From an uncultured Prochlorococcus sp. (GTDB lineage Bacteria > Cyanobacteriota > Cyanobacteriia > PCC-6307 > Cyanobiaceae), in contig CACOIV010000008.1 in assembly GCA_902627335.1 (NCBI GenBank), positions 1 to 56,316 of the forward strand: a stretch of DNA of 56,316 bases, read 5' to 3'. Below the pieces are notes generated by a model that saw only the letters and a program-made list of their open reading frames with translations, did not search any database and had not been told where the DNA came from. This document shows positions 1 through 9,515 of the stretch, in pieces (the first letter of the stretch is position 1; every line of letters starts with the position of its first letter). The position numbers were made by a program, and so were the translations under genes.

Positions 1-54
1 CAAGAAATCCCTACAGATGACCTGAGTGAGTTCATAATGCACCAAGGTATATAA
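1..54 (+). CDS. ftsQ: C-terminal end of a gene upstream of ftsZ, probably FtsQ (partial)
   Basis: Frame 1 is open from the window edge and ends at a TAA at 52-54, giving 17 residues that end in FIMHQGI. The fragment is too short to identify by itself. In picocyanobacteria the gene just upstream of ftsZ is normally ftsQ, which encodes an inner-membrane divisome protein that links early and late division proteins. The spacing of 18 bp to the ftsZ start fits co-transcription. The identity is therefore inferred from gene order only. Confidence 0.5.
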   Translation, partial: QEIPTDDLSEFIMHQGI

Positions 55-72
55 ATTTGTTTTTAAATAGCG

Positions 73-1188
73 ATGAGCTTCGGGAACAATTCAAACATCA
101 ATCAATCCAATGAAATTCTTCCAAGTCAAAATGCCAAAATAGAAGTTATTGGCGTTGGAGGTGGAGGGAGTAATGCTGTTAACCGAATGATCGATAGTGA
201 TCTTGAGGGAGTATCTTTTAGAGTACTTAATACTGACGCACAAGCTCTCTTGCAATCATCTGCAAATCAAAGAGTTCAATTAGGTCAAAATTTAACTAGG
301 GGTTTAGGGGCAGGAGGTAATCCAAGTATCGGACAAAAAGCTGCCGAAGAATCTAGAGAAGAATTACAACAATCTTTGGATGGAGCCGACCTGGTATTTA
401 TTGCAGCGGGCATGGGAGGTGGTACTGGTACAGGTGCAGCCCCAGTAGTAGCAGAAATTGCCAAACAAACTGGAGCTTTAACAGTAGGTATCGTTACGAA
501 ACCATTTTCTTTTGAAGGTAAAAGAAGAATGCGTCAAGCAGAAGAAGGTATTGCCAGATTAGCTGAGAATGTAGATACTCTTATTGTTATCCCTAATGAT
601 CGTTTAAAAGATATTATATCTGGAGCTCCTTTAAAAGAAGCTTTCAAAAATGCTGATGATGTTTTGAGAATGGGAGTTAAAGGAATAAGTGATATCATAA
701 CTTGTCCAGGTGAAGTCAATTTAGATTTCGCAGATATTAGATCAGTAATGACTGAAGCAGGTTCTGCATTACTTGGAATTGGACTAAGCTCCGGAAGATC
801 AAGAGCATTAGAGGCTGCTCAATCAGCTATCAGTTCTCCATTGCTTGAGGCTGGAAGAATTAATGGTGCTAAAGCATGCGTAATTAATATTACTGGTGGT
901 AGCGATATGACTCTTGAAGATGTGAATTCTGCTACAGAAGTAATTTCTGATTTGGTTGATCCAGACGCTAACATTATTTTTGGAACTTCCATTAATGATT
1001 CAATGGAAGGTGAAATACAAGTTACAGTAATTGCAACAGGATTTGATGCGAAGGAAGTCAATAGACAACAAAGACTTAAAAGTAGATTATCTGCACAGCC
1101 ACTAAGGAATATTTCTGATAATAAAGAGACAGGAGCAAATATTCCAGAATTTTTGAGATTAAGACAAAATAGAAGAGATGAAGGATAA
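73..1188 (+). CDS. ftsZ: Cell division protein FtsZ
   Basis: This 371-residue tubulin-like GTPase forms the cytoplasmic Z-ring that drives septation. The nucleotide-binding glycine loop [10 protein letters not shown] lies at about 27-36, and the tubulin signature GMGGGTGTG is at 113-121. The T7-loop region and the C-terminal GTPase activation domain follow. The tail contains IPEFLRLRQ near the C-terminus, the conserved peptide that binds membrane tethers and other division factors. The length is normal for the family and the ATG at 73 follows the short ftsQ-ftsZ gap. The N-terminal extension before the Rossmann core is about 22 residues long. The call is secure. Confidence 0.98.
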   Translation: MSFGNNSNINQSNEILPSQNAKIEVIGVGGGGSNAVNRMIDSDLEGVSFRVLNTDAQALLQSSANQRVQLGQNLTRGLGAGGNPSIGQKAAEESREELQQSLDGADLVFIAAGMGGGTGTGAAPVVAEIAKQTGALTVGIVTKPFSFEGKRRMRQAEEGIARLAENVDTLIVIPNDRLKDIISGAPLKEAFKNADDVLRMGVKGISDIITCPGEVNLDFADIRSVMTEAGSALLGIGLSSGRSRALEAAQSAISSPLLEAGRINGAKACVINITGGSDMTLEDVNSATEVISDLVDPDANIIFGTSINDSMEGEIQVTVIATGFDAKEVNRQQRLKSRLSAQPLRNISDNKETGANIPEFLRLRQNRRDEG

Positions 1189-1200
1189 TTCCTGAAAAAT

Positions 1201-1297
1201 GTGACCCGGTTATCTCGCCTGCTCTAAGCATCCTGTGTGGCTGCTTCCTTCCGGTCCTGACCAGATTTAGGCGTTAAAACCGCGAAAGGCCGAGTCA
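1201..1297 (-). ncRNA. ffs: Signal recognition particle RNA (4.5S/small SRP RNA)
   Basis: Read on the minus strand, the sequence contains the universal SRP RNA apical domain, with GGTCAGGACCGGAAGGAAGC followed by AGCC. This is the GGAA tetraloop and asymmetric loop that bind Ffh. The outer stem closes with GACTCGG near 1296-1290 against CCGGGTC at 1209-1203. The size of about 97 nt matches the small bacterial type. The RNA scaffolds the SRP that targets nascent membrane proteins. It lies antisense in the ftsZ-panB gap. The exact ends are approximate to a few bases. Confidence 0.95.
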
Positions 1298-1340
1298 ATC
1301 TATATCATAGCAACTTATCCAATAAATTATTAATATCATC

Positions 1341-2111
1341 ATGATTCCCTCAGAACTTATTAACTTTAAAAACACAAAAAAAATTATTGCTTTAACGGCA
1401 TGGGATTCAATTACTGGATCTTTGGCAGAAATTGCTGGAGCAGATATTGTTTTAGTTGGTGATTCATTAGGAATGGTAGCTTTGGGTTATAAAACTACTC
1501 TTCCAGTCACTTTGAGAAATATGGTCGATCATACAAATGCTGTTTGCAGAGGCTTTTCTTATAACCTTGATGCTCAACCTCTTCTGATCTGTGATTTACC
1601 TTTCCTAAGTTACCAGTGCGGAGAGGATAGGGCAGTTGAAAATGCAGGGAAAATAATTAAAGATACCCCTGCTAAAGGTGTAAAACTAGAGGGGGCAGAA
1701 CCAGAAACTTTAGATGTAATTTCTAGATTAATAAGAATGGGAATTCCTGTAATGGGACATGTAGGCTTAACCCCACAAAACTTTTTAAATCAGGGACTTA
1801 AACAACAGGGTGATAATTATTTAACTCAAGAAAAAATCAAACAAGAAGCGAGGTCTTTAGAAAAAATTGGATGTTTTGCGATTGTTTTAGAACACGTTCC
1901 TAATTTGCTTGCCAAAGATATCAGTGACAACTTAAAGATACCCACAATTGGAATTGGCGCAGGCAACTATTGTGATGGCCAAATACGAGTAACGGCTGAT
2001 TTACTAGGCTTAACTGATAAACAACCCCCTTTTTGTAAACCATTAATTGATGGTAAAAACATTTTTAAAGATAAATTAAAAAAATGGATAGAGGATGAAA
2101 GACTTAATTGA
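1341..2111 (+). CDS. panB: 3-methyl-2-oxobutanoate hydroxymethyltransferase (PanB)
   Basis: PanB transfers a hydroxymethyl group from 5,10-methylene-THF to alpha-ketoisovalerate to make ketopantoate, the first committed step of pantothenate/CoA synthesis. The 256-residue TIM-barrel shows VGDSLGMV with metal-ligand Asp41, the DLPFLSY strand, [14 protein letters not shown] and VLEHVP with the expected catalytic Glu184, then IGIGAG. The length is typical. The gene starts at an ATG and overlaps the convergent hemW gene by 8 bp at its end. Confidence 0.96.
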   Translation: MIPSELINFKNTKKIIALTAWDSITGSLAEIAGADIVLVGDSLGMVALGYKTTLPVTLRNMVDHTNAVCRGFSYNLDAQPLLICDLPFLSYQCGEDRAVENAGKIIKDTPAKGVKLEGAEPETLDVISRLIRMGIPVMGHVGLTPQNFLNQGLKQQGDNYLTQEKIKQEARSLEKIGCFAIVLEHVPNLLAKDISDNLKIPTIGIGAGNYCDGQIRVTADLLGLTDKQPPFCKPLIDGKNIFKDKLKKWIEDERLN

Positions 2112-3333
2112 TTTTTTCCCACCAATTAAACATATCAATTAATATTTGGTTGCTTAATTCCATTCCTTTAGGATCGCTTAAGAAAAATCTATCTCCCTCA
2201 TTCTCAAGAAATCCACCATCTATGTATTTATCCCAAGTTTTTATCAATTTTAAATAATTACCTTTTATCTTTTCATCACTCCATCCATAATCTTTCATTA
2301 AATTTTTTACATTTACACCTTCGTTAGTTCTCAAATTCAACATTATTTTTTCATCTAAATCTATCTCTTTAAAAGATGATTTTAATAAAGACTCATCCAA
2401 AGCTAATGAACATTGATTTATTACCCATTCTTTATAAAGTTCGGTTGTCTTTGGTCTTGTGAATCTTCTGCCCCAAGGAGAACTAGTAGATCCTTGTCCG
2501 AAGCTCCACCATCCTAAACCTTTCCAATAAACTCTATTATGCCTTGATTGATGACCTGGAATTGAATAATTTGATATTTCATACCTTACATATCCTGATT
2601 GCTTTAAAAATAAACTTGTCAGTGCACTATTTTCATAGGACTCATCATTATTGGGTAAAGAAAGTTTACCAAGATCATAAAGCTTCTTAAAGACAGTACC
2701 ATCCTCAATAATCAAATCATAAATTGAAATATGTGGTGGCAAAAATTTAATTGCCTCATTTAAATCATTTGTCCATATATTAGACCCACTTTCTGGCAGA
2801 TTTTGAATTAAGTCTAAGCTCCAACTTCTAATAAAGTTTTCATTTTTTGCCTTACTTAGCCATGAACAAGAATTGTAAACATCATCTTTTGAATGCCTCC
2901 TTCCCGCTTTTTTTAATATTTCATCATTAAAACTTTGAGCACCTAAACTAAAACGATTAACGCCAGCATTTATAAAACCATTTAGACAATACTCATCAAA
3001 ACTAGCAGGATCTACTTCCATTGTTATTTCTGCACCTCGATCTATTCCATAATATTTTCTAAAAATATTTATTAAATCGTATATTTGAGTTGGATCTAAT
3101 ATTGAGGGAGTTCCTCCACCAATATAAATTGTTGATAAAGGGGATTTGTGTTTAATTGATAATATTTCCCTTTTAAGATATGTCAAATAATCTTTTACAG
3201 TATCACTTTTGTTTCCATTGAGAATATCAATATTGTCACCTATTGGCACCACTGCAAAGTCGCAATAGAAGCATCTTCTATGGCAAAAAGGAATATGAAT
3301 ATAAGCACTTTTTGGGTATGTATACATATGCAT
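2104..3333 (-). CDS. hemW: Radical SAM heme chaperone HemW (HemN-like)
   Basis: The protein has 409 residues and carries the radical-SAM CX3CX2C motif at Cys17, Cys21 and Cys24 (CHRRCFYC), followed by the [11 protein letters not shown]-binding glycine motif. It lacks the fourth cysteine directly after the cluster that marks true coproporphyrinogen III dehydrogenase HemN (CX3CX2CXC). HemW, a heme-delivery protein, is therefore the better name, although many genomes annotate it as coproporphyrinogen oxidase. The C-terminal HemN-type domain (NEGVNV..., [13 protein letters not shown]) is present. The ATG at 3333 has a second in-frame ATG two codons later. Confidence 0.88.
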   Translation of the reverse strand: MHMYTYPKSAYIHIPFCHRRCFYCDFAVVPIGDNIDILNGNKSDTVKDYLTYLKREILSIKHKSPLSTIYIGGGTPSILDPTQIYDLINIFRKYYGIDRGAEITMEVDPASFDEYCLNGFINAGVNRFSLGAQSFNDEILKKAGRRHSKDDVYNSCSWLSKAKNENFIRSWSLDLIQNLPESGSNIWTNDLNEAIKFLPPHISIYDLIIEDGTVFKKLYDLGKLSLPNNDESYENSALTSLFLKQSGYVRYEISNYSIPGHQSRHNRVYWKGLGWWSFGQGSTSSPWGRRFTRPKTTELYKEWVINQCSLALDESLLKSSFKEIDLDEKIMLNLRTNEGVNVKNLMKDYGWSDEKIKGNYLKLIKTWDKYIDGGFLENEGDRFFLSDPKGMELSNQILIDMFNWWEKIN

Positions 3334-3405
3334 TTAATTTATTATTTCATTAGAAGATCTTAATAAACAATTTAAAAAATAAAATCTTTATTTACTCAAT
3401 TTAAA

Positions 3406-3425
3406 AACCCTAGTAGATTAGGGTT
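3406..3425 (+). promoter_or_regulatory. Hairpin directly abutting the PIN-TRAM start codon
   Basis: A perfect 7-bp inverted repeat, AACCCTA and TAGGGTT with a 6-nt loop, ends at the base before the ATG at 3426. It covers the place where a ribosome binding site would lie. It may limit translation initiation, or it may be a chance repeat. No T-run follows, so it is not an intrinsic terminator for the plus strand. Confidence 0.4.
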
Positions 3426-4535
3426 ATGACAGATATTTTAGTAATTATCTTATTTATATTGTCAGGCGCTGCATCAGGGTGGCTTGGAGTTGATCTGTTA
3501 CCTATTGATGTTTTAAAGCAAGTTTCCAACATCGAAGGATTTAGAATCGTTTTAGCAATAATAGGATCTTTCATTGGTCTCGCAGCAGGATTTGTATTTC
3601 TTCAATTAAGGAAGACATTTTTAGATCAGATACGGACTATGCCAACAGACTTATTGATCAGTAGATCGGTTGGATTGATTTTAGGTTTATTAGTAGCGAA
3701 TTTATTACTAGCTCCAATATTATTAATACCATTTCCGCGAGAAGTGTTTTTTGCAAAACCTTTATCAGCCATATTAAGTAATATTTTCTTTGGTGTTTTA
3801 GGATATAAATTAGCTGATACGCATGGTCGAACTTTACTAAGAATTTTTAATCCAAATAATACAGATGCATATCTTGTGAATGAAGGGATCTTACCTGCAG
3901 CAAGCCCAAAAATTCTTGATACAAGTGTAATTATTGATGGTAGGATAAATGGTCTATTAAACTGTGGCTTATTGGAAGGCCAAATAATAGTTGCGCAGAG
4001 TGTAATCGACGAACTTCAAACACTCGCTGATTCTAGCAGCAACGAAAAAAGATCTAAAGGAAGAAGAGGGCTTAAGTTATTAAAAGAATTAAGAGAAATA
4101 TATGGTAGAAGGCTTGTAATTAATCCAACAAAATACGAAGGAGAAGGTACTGATGAAAAATTACTACAAATAACTCAAGATATGACTGGGACTCTAATAA
4201 CAGCTGATTATAACCTTTCTCAAATCGCTGAAGTAAAAGAATTGAAAGTTTTAAATTTAAGCGATCTTGTAATTGCTTTAAGACCTGAAGTTCAGCCCGG
4301 CGAATCTCTCAATATTAAAATTGTTCGTGAAGGGAAGGAAAAAATGCAAGGCATTGGTTATTTAGATGATGGAACTATGGTTGTAATAGAAGAAGCCAAA
4401 AAATTTGTTGGCACAAGATTAGATATAGTTATCACTGGTGCATTACAAACTCCCACCGGAAGAATGGTCTTTGGGAAACTAATAAATGATCAGGAGTCAA
4501 ACAAATCTTTTAAATCTCCAGCAACTCAAGGGTAA
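3426..4535 (+). CDS. Membrane-anchored PIN/TRAM domain protein
   Basis: This 369-residue protein has an N-terminal membrane part with about four hydrophobic segments (roughly residues 3-22, 43-62, 82-104 and 115-132). A PIN-domain nuclease-like fold follows, starting at KILDTSVIIDGRI with Asp165 as a likely metal ligand. It continues with VIDELQ, DEKLLQ and TLITADYNL. The C-terminal 80 or so residues match a TRAM RNA-binding domain. The architecture is the same as that of the YacL family of Firmicutes and cyanobacteria. An RNase role at the membrane is inferred from these domains; the substrate is unknown. It precedes clpR by 38 bp and may be co-transcribed with it. Confidence 0.9.
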   Translation: MTDILVIILFILSGAASGWLGVDLLPIDVLKQVSNIEGFRIVLAIIGSFIGLAAGFVFLQLRKTFLDQIRTMPTDLLISRSVGLILGLLVANLLLAPILLIPFPREVFFAKPLSAILSNIFFGVLGYKLADTHGRTLLRIFNPNNTDAYLVNEGILPAASPKILDTSVIIDGRINGLLNCGLLEGQIIVAQSVIDELQTLADSSSNEKRSKGRRGLKLLKELREIYGRRLVINPTKYEGEGTDEKLLQITQDMTGTLITADYNLSQIAEVKELKVLNLSDLVIALRPEVQPGESLNIKIVREGKEKMQGIGYLDDGTMVVIEEAKKFVGTRLDIVITGALQTPTGRMVFGKLINDQESNKSFKSPATQG

Positions 4536-4573
4536 CTCTGGTTACAATCTAATAAGAAGTTTATTTTTAAAGA

Positions 4574-5236
4574 ATGACGGTTTCTGCTCCTTATTATGGA
4601 GAGAGTAGTGTTATGAGAACACCGCCTCCAGATCTACCATCCTTATTACTTAAAGAAAGGATTGTTTATCTTGGATTACCATTATTTTCAGATGATGATG
4701 CAAAAAGACAACTAGGTATGGATGTCACTGAACTTATCATTGCTCAACTTCTTTATCTTGAATTTGATAATCCTGATAAACCTATATATTTTTATATTAA
4801 TTCAACTGGAACTAGTTGGTATACAGGAGATGCTGTGGGATTCGAAACTGAGGCATTCGCTATTTGCGATACTATTAGTTATATAAAACCTCCTGTTCAT
4901 ACTATTTGTATTGGACAAGCAATGGGGACTGCTGCGGTCATTTTATCGTCAGGTACAAAGGGGCATAGAGCAGCTCTCCCACACGCATCGATAGTCCTCC
5001 ACCAACCAATTAGCGGAGCTAGAGGTCAAGCTACAGATATACAAATAAGAGCAGAAGAAGTACTTAAAAATAAGAAGTCAATGCTTCAAATACTTTCGAG
5101 CAATACTGGCAAAACTATAGAAGAACTATCCAAAGACTCTGATCGAATGAGTTACCTCAATCCACAGCAAGCTGTTGAATATGGTGTTATAGATAGGATA
5201 CTTAAAAGTCAAAAAGATTTACCCCAACAAATTTAA
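4574..5236 (+). CDS. clpR: ClpR, inactive ClpP-like subunit of the Clp protease
   Basis: The 220-residue protein is a ClpP paralogue. Aligned to the following gene, the nucleophile Ser is replaced by Gly118 (GQAMGTAAV against GLAASMGAF), while the HQP histidine at 143 remains. This is the defining feature of ClpR, a catalytically inactive subunit that forms mixed rings with ClpP3 in cyanobacteria and plastids. It has an N-terminal extension of about 25 residues before the fold. The gene lies 12 bp upstream of clpP3, which matches the known clpR-clpP3 pairing. The substrates are not shown by the sequence. Confidence 0.94.
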   Translation: MTVSAPYYGESSVMRTPPPDLPSLLLKERIVYLGLPLFSDDDAKRQLGMDVTELIIAQLLYLEFDNPDKPIYFYINSTGTSWYTGDAVGFETEAFAICDTISYIKPPVHTICIGQAMGTAAVILSSGTKGHRAALPHASIVLHQPISGARGQATDIQIRAEEVLKNKKSMLQILSSNTGKTIEELSKDSDRMSYLNPQQAVEYGVIDRILKSQKDLPQQI

Positions 5237-5248
5237 TTCATTTTTATT

Positions 5249-5854
5249 ATGCCAATAGGAACACCAAGCGTACCCTACAGACTCCCAGGAAGTCAGTATG
5301 AAAGATGGGTTGACATATATACACGATTAGGAGTTGAAAGGATTTTATTCCTTGGTCAAGAAGTTAATGATGGAATCGCAAATAGCTTAGTTGCTCAAAT
5401 GCTCTATCTTGATTCTGATGACAATACAAAGCCAATTTATTTATACATAAATAGCCCAGGAGGATCTGTCACAGCTGGTTTAGCAATTTATGACACAATT
5501 AAATACGTCAAAAGCGATGTAGTGACAATCTGTGTAGGATTAGCTGCTTCTATGGGTGCTTTTTTACTAGCTGCAGGAACAAAAGGTAAAAGAGTTGCAT
5601 TGCCACACAGCCGAATAATGATTCATCAGCCATTGGGAGGAACTTCACAAAGGCAGGCAAGTGATATTGAAATTGAAGCTAGAGAGATTTTACGAATTAA
5701 GGATATGTTAAATAAATCAATGTCAGAGATGACTGGACAATCTTTTGAAAAGATTGAAAAGGATACTGATAGAGATTATTTCTTAAGCGCTGAAGAAGCA
5801 AAAAATTATGGACTAATTGATCGTGTCATATCTCATCCAAGTGAGGCTACTTAA
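5249..5854 (+). CDS. clpP3: ATP-dependent Clp protease proteolytic subunit (ClpP3 type)
   Basis: This is a 201-residue serine protease subunit with Ser101 in GLAASMG, His126 in SRIMIHQP and an Asp in the DTDRDYFLS region, so the triad appears complete. It forms the barrel that degrades proteins unfolded by ClpC or ClpX. The pairing with clpR makes it the cyanobacterial ClpP3 subunit rather than ClpP1 or ClpP2. A 115-bp AT-rich gap separates it from ilvC. Confidence 0.95.
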   Translation: MPIGTPSVPYRLPGSQYERWVDIYTRLGVERILFLGQEVNDGIANSLVAQMLYLDSDDNTKPIYLYINSPGGSVTAGLAIYDTIKYVKSDVVTICVGLAASMGAFLLAAGTKGKRVALPHSRIMIHQPLGGTSQRQASDIEIEAREILRIKDMLNKSMSEMTGQSFEKIEKDTDRDYFLSAEEAKNYGLIDRVISHPSEAT

Positions 5855-5969
5855 TCTTAACTTTATAATTAAATTTAAATAATTATTATTTTTATAAAAT
5901 TACTTAATTTATTTATTTTGTCAAATAAATACTAAAATAGACATTATAAAAAAAATAATCTCTTCGCTA

Positions 5970-6959
5970 ATGACACAACTTTTTTATGATTCTGACGCCG
6001 ATCTTAGTCTTTTGAGTAATAAAACTCTTGCAATCATAGGTTATGGTTCCCAAGGCCACGCCCATGCGCTTAATCTCAAAGATAGCGGGATGGATGTGAT
6101 TGTTGGTTTATACAAGGGTAGTAAATCTGAGAGTAAAGCCATTAATGATGGGTTAAAGGTATTCACTGTTGCTGAAGCTTGTGATAAGGCTGATTGGATA
6201 ATGGTCTTACTTCCAGATGAGTTCCAGAGTGATATCTATGAGAAAGAAATAAAGCCTTATTTAAAACCTGGGAAAATTCTAAGCTTTGCTCATGGGTTCA
6301 ACATAAGATTTGAACTAATTAAACCTCCTTCGTTTATTGATGTAGTAATGATCGCTCCAAAAGGTCCTGGACACACAGTGCGATGGGAATACCAAAACGG
6401 CCAAGGGGTGCCTGCTTTAATTGCTGTTGAACAGGATTATTCAGGTAATGCAAGAGAGTTAGCAATGGCATATGCCAAAGGGATCGGTGGAACCAGAGCA
6501 GGTATTCTTGAGACTAATTTCAAAGAAGAAACAGAGACAGATCTATTTGGTGAACAGGCAGTTTTATGCGGTGGATTATCTGAATTAGTAAAAGCTGGAT
6601 TTGAAACTTTAGTTGAAGCGGGTTATCAACCAGAGTTAGCTTATTTTGAATGTCTTCATGAAGTTAAATTGATTGTTGATCTAATGGTTAAGGGAGGTCT
6701 TTCTCAAATGCGTGACTCGATTTCAAATACTGCTGAGTATGGAGATTATGTTAGTGGGAAAAGACTTATTAATAATCAAACCAGAGAAGAAATGAAAAGA
6801 ATTTTAGGGGATATCCAAGATGGTACTTTTGCAAGAAATTTTGTAAATGAATGCAAAGAGGGTAAGCCATATATGACAAAGCAAAGAGAGGATAATTCTA
6901 ATCATAAAATTGAAATTGTTGGTAAAGGACTTCGATCTATGTTCAGTTGGCTGAAGTAA
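5970..6959 (+). CDS. ilvC: Ketol-acid reductoisomerase (class I)
   Basis: IlvC converts acetolactate or acetohydroxybutyrate to the dihydroxy acids of valine/isoleucine synthesis, using NADPH and Mg. The N-terminal Rossmann domain shows [13 protein letters not shown] at about 24-36. The C-terminal knotted domain shows [12 protein letters not shown] and ECLHE, the acidic metal-binding segments, plus [10 protein letters not shown]. The length of 329 residues is standard for the short class I form. The last 13 bases overlap the next gene, which suggests translational coupling with the cobalamin gene cobD/cbiB. Confidence 0.98.
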   Translation: MTQLFYDSDADLSLLSNKTLAIIGYGSQGHAHALNLKDSGMDVIVGLYKGSKSESKAINDGLKVFTVAEACDKADWIMVLLPDEFQSDIYEKEIKPYLKPGKILSFAHGFNIRFELIKPPSFIDVVMIAPKGPGHTVRWEYQNGQGVPALIAVEQDYSGNARELAMAYAKGIGGTRAGILETNFKEETETDLFGEQAVLCGGLSELVKAGFETLVEAGYQPELAYFECLHEVKLIVDLMVKGGLSQMRDSISNTAEYGDYVSGKRLINNQTREEMKRILGDIQDGTFARNFVNECKEGKPYMTKQREDNSNHKIEIVGKGLRSMFSWLK

Positions 6960-7978
6960 ATATTTTTTTATTAGTAATTAGCTCCATCGGATTAGATTTA
7001 TTAATAGGAGATCCTTTATTTCTCGTACATCCTGTTCAGATAATGGGTTTTTTTATAAGTAAATCATCTAAATTTTGTATACATCTTTTTAATAAAAAAG
7101 AAACTTTACTGAAATGGAGCGGTTTATTCATAGCTTTAATAACAATATTGGTAAGTTTTTCTGCAGGAAAGATACTGGAGATATTTTTCTTAAAATCAAA
7201 TAATAATTTCTTGTTGGGTTTAGCTATTCTTTTGGGTTTATCAAGTTGTTTAGCGACTAAAAGTCTTATTTCCAGAGCTAGAGAAATATCTTTTTTGATT
7301 AATAAAAAATTTATAGATGAAAATACATTAAAAAAAATTGTTTCAAAAGTTCAAAAGATTGTAAGTAGGGACGTTACTTCATCCTCTCTTAAGGATTTAT
7401 TAAGATCTACCACAGAAAGTTTGACTGAAAACTCTGTAGATGGAATATTTGGGCCACTATTTTGGATTTTTGTAGGTACTATTTCTATTCATTATTCTAT
7501 GTATCTCCCAGGACCTCTCTCATTAGGGTTCACTTACAAAGCAATAAGTACATTAGATTCAATGATCGGATATAAGTATGATTTTTATAAAAAACTGGGT
7601 TTTTTTAGTGCAAAAATTGAAGATCTTGCAACTTATATTCCAGCAAGATTAGTTGTTTATAGTTTACCATTTGTTAAAAAAAGAACAAAAAAATACTTTA
7701 ATCTCATTCAAACAGTCTTTGAGGAAGGTCATAGGTATGAATCTCCTAATGCAGGTATTTCAGAAGGGATATTTGCTCATGTTGCGAATGTTCAACTAGG
7801 TGGTGAAAATATTTATCCAAATGGTGTAATTAAAAAACCAATATTAAATTCACGAGGGGAAAGATGTAGCTTTAAGTCCATAGAGATAATCAAAAATTTA
7901 ATTTTTAGATTACTTTTACTGTGGATTTTTCTTTTTACTATTATTTTTCTATTAATTTATTTGCAACAAACAACTTAG
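6947..7978 (+). CDS. cobD: Adenosylcobinamide-phosphate synthase (CbiB/CobD)
   Basis: CbiB/CobD attaches aminopropanol (phosphate) to adenosylcobyric acid late in B12 synthesis. The N-terminus shows the family signature LDLLIGDP...HPVQIMG, followed by several membrane helices. The core has [26 protein letters not shown], and later the YESPNAG region. The length is 343 residues. No ATG is available: the start is a TTG at 6947, 13 bases inside ilvC. It matches the expected N-terminus well. Prochlorococcus is known to make its own (pseudo)cobalamin. Confidence 0.93.
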   Translation: MAEVNIFLLVISSIGLDLLIGDPLFLVHPVQIMGFFISKSSKFCIHLFNKKETLLKWSGLFIALITILVSFSAGKILEIFFLKSNNNFLLGLAILLGLSSCLATKSLISRAREISFLINKKFIDENTLKKIVSKVQKIVSRDVTSSSLKDLLRSTTESLTENSVDGIFGPLFWIFVGTISIHYSMYLPGPLSLGFTYKAISTLDSMIGYKYDFYKKLGFFSAKIEDLATYIPARLVVYSLPFVKKRTKKYFNLIQTVFEEGHRYESPNAGISEGIFAHVANVQLGGENIYPNGVIKKPILNSRGERCSFKSIEIIKNLIFRLLLLWIFLFTIIFLLIYLQQTT

Positions 7979-8013
7979 AATTTTTTTCTATAATATTAGA
8001 AAAAAAGTATCAC

Positions 8014-8256
8014 ATGGAAAAGAAGGATTTTCAAAAAAACTCATTAGAAGCTGAAATTAAAATATCAAAAGATGTTGAAAATAACAGTAAATGGATAGAC
8101 AATAGTGGCGAAGAAGTAAATCAGGTATTTGGATTTAATTCAAGTGCCGAACTTGTTAATGGAAGAGCAGCTATGGTGGGATTTTTAATGTTAATATTGA
8201 CTGAATTAGTTCTCAGTGGCCGTCCCGTGACTTCATCAATTTTTGGTATTAATTAA
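8014..8256 (+). CDS. hli: High-light-inducible protein (Hli/LHC-like one-helix)
   Basis: This is an 80-residue single-helix protein with the chlorophyll-binding motif ELVNGRAAMVGF at 46-57, which fits ExxNGRxAMxGF, followed by a hydrophobic helix ending near residue 68. Hli proteins sit in thylakoid membranes, bind chlorophyll and carotenoid, and protect photosystems under stress. A longer reading from 7921 (GTG) is possible, but the ATG at 8014 gives a normal Hli length and avoids overlapping cobD. The N-terminal 40 residues are hydrophilic and longer than in the smallest Hli types. A 70-aa membrane protein follows after 2 bp. Confidence 0.93.
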   Translation: MEKKDFQKNSLEAEIKISKDVENNSKWIDNSGEEVNQVFGFNSSAELVNGRAAMVGFLMLILTELVLSGRPVTSSIFGIN

Positions 8257-8258
8257 CA

Positions 8259-8471
8259 ATGGATTGGAAAGAAAATAAAAATCTTAAGGTCATACTATAC
8301 ATATCTTCTTGGATTATTATTTGGGGATCGGTTGGATCACTTATTGATTATCCTCTTTACAAATCAGAAATTTACAGTGAAGGTTCTATATGGCAATATC
8401 TCACTTTTACAATAACAGGAATAATATCTTTTTTAATAGGCTTCAAAATTTATAAAAAATTGAAACTATAA
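8259..8471 (+). CDS. Small two-helix membrane protein downstream of hli
   Basis: The protein has 70 residues and two predicted membrane helices (about 10-27 and 46-62), with a short lumen-side loop containing YPLYKSEIY and a basic C-terminus ending YKKLKL. The family is not recognised. The gene starts 2 bp after hli, so the two are probably made from one transcript and may act together in the thylakoid or in stress protection. That link is inferred from position only. Its end overlaps a convergent ORF by 6 bp. Confidence 0.75.
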   Translation: MDWKENKNLKVILYISSWIIIWGSVGSLIDYPLYKSEIYSEGSIWQYLTFTITGIISFLIGFKIYKKLKL

Positions 8472-8723
8472 AAATCTATATCTGAATCTTTTGATAACTT
8501 TTGCAGGTTGAGAATTATCATTTTTTTCATATAGTATCCATTGATGCGTTTCGGTATCGTGATCGCAGCCTAAGTTTTGATTAATTGCATTAGAGTTAGT
8601 TAATGTTGAATGACACATTTGGTCAGCCTCAAAAGCTGAATTATATCCTAATAACCAATAACTTAATATTCCAACAATTACGATTGATAGAATTGATTGA
8701 AAAATTGAGCTTATTAATTTCAT
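8466..8723 (-). CDS. Small exported or membrane-anchored hypothetical protein
   Basis: This is an 85-residue protein of unknown function. One N-terminal hydrophobic segment (about residues 8-26) could be a signal anchor or signal peptide. The mature part has two cysteines, in DQMCHSTL and NLGCDHDTETH, which could form a disulfide outside the cytoplasm. The C-terminus is basic. The ATG at 8723 is the natural start. It is one of a group of small minus-strand genes between hli and hup. Confidence 0.65.
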   Translation of the reverse strand: MKLISSIFQSILSIVIVGILSYWLLGYNSAFEADQMCHSTLTNSNAINQNLGCDHDTETHQWILYEKNDNSQPAKVIKRFRYRFL

Positions 8724-8763
8724 CTTTTATTTTATAGTTTGAAAATTTAAATATATCATTAAA

Positions 8764-9012
8764 CTATCTCCCTACATTAAATATAAAATCATGAAATGCA
8801 TCATTATTAAAAAACAAAAGAATTCCCACAACAAAAAATAAATTTAGACCCAAAACAACAAATGCAAAGATATTAATTTGTCTTTTACCAGGTAATGTAT
8901 AAGTAAACTTTTTTTCAGCTAAGATTTTTGCAAGACCTTTTTTAGGTTTGCTTTCATCTTCAACTTTGTTATTAACTCCATTTGATTTATCAGAGAAACC
9001 CTTCTTATTCAT
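8764..9012 (-). CDS. Small single-helix membrane protein (hypothetical)
   Basis: Starting at the ATG at 9012 the protein has 82 residues. The first 45 are charged and Lys-rich (KGLAKILAEKKFTY). A single membrane helix follows at about residues 48-70, then a short tail ending FNVGR. A reading from a TTG at 9072 would add 20 residues and approach the upstream gene, and is less likely. The function is unknown. The design of a basic N-terminus, one helix and a short tail resembles photosystem-associated small proteins, but no motif supports a precise call. Confidence 0.7.
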   Translation of the reverse strand: MNKKGFSDKSNGVNNKVEDESKPKKGLAKILAEKKFTYTLPGKRQINIFAFVVLGLNLFFVVGILLFFNNDAFHDFIFNVGR

Positions 9013-9065
9013 GAAATATAGAAATAAATTTAATAATATTGTAGATTTAAATATTTGTTCTAAAG

Positions 9066-9425
9066 TTAACAATTTTTAATTAGATTAGAGTTAATAATTG
9101 ATTCTGGAAGAATTTCATTTTTCTCAAAATAGAAATTTTTAATAAGTGCTGTTTGAATTCCAAGTAAAGTTGATTGACATCTAAAATTTCCCTTATTAGA
9201 TACTTCCATTTGCAAATTTTCCATAATCAAAATTAAATTTTGACATTTTTCAAAATTACTTTTTCTTAAACATGTTTTTAATTCGTCTAAATTAAGATTA
9301 TTCACAATACTTATTTCTGCGAAAGAAGAATTAGGAAGAACATTTAAAAGAATAACTATTAAGAGAATAAAGTAATTATCATTGTTAAGAACAAATTTTT
9401 TAATAAAATTTTGTAATAAAATCAA
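9066..9425 (-). CDS. Secreted or periplasmic small protein of unknown function
   Basis: This is a 119-residue reading with a clear signal peptide. The hydrophobic segment at about residues 18-32 is followed by a cleavage-like site SSFA-E. The mature portion holds four cysteines (LKTCLRK, EKCQNL, FRCQST and the C-terminal NC), consistent with a small disulfide-bonded periplasmic or lumenal protein. The start is a TTG; no ATG precedes the hydrophobic region in frame. The family is not recognised. Confidence 0.6.
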   Translation of the reverse strand: MILLQNFIKKFVLNNDNYFILLIVILLNVLPNSSFAEISIVNNLNLDELKTCLRKSNFEKCQNLILIMENLQMEVSNKGNFRCQSTLLGIQTALIKNFYFEKNEILPESIINSNLIKNC

Positions 9426-9465
9426 AATAACTCTTAAAGAACTATTGGAAATAATTAAAAATTAA

Positions 9466-9490
9466 AAAGGTGCTCATATTGAGCACCTTT
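9466..9490 (-). terminator. Rho-independent terminator of hup
   Basis: A perfect 11-bp inverted repeat, AAAGGTGCTCA and TGAGCACCTTT with a 3-nt loop, lies 25 bp past the hup stop. On the minus strand a T-rich tract follows, as expected for an intrinsic terminator of hup. It may also serve plus-strand transcription weakly. Confidence 0.88.
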
Positions 9491-9515
9491 AGAAAAGACC
9501 AGATTCAAGAGTATA

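Noticed and set aside
7921-8013. Longer hli reading from a GTG at 7921
   Set aside because: It overlaps the cobD end, and the added hydrophobic residues do not belong to the Hli family.
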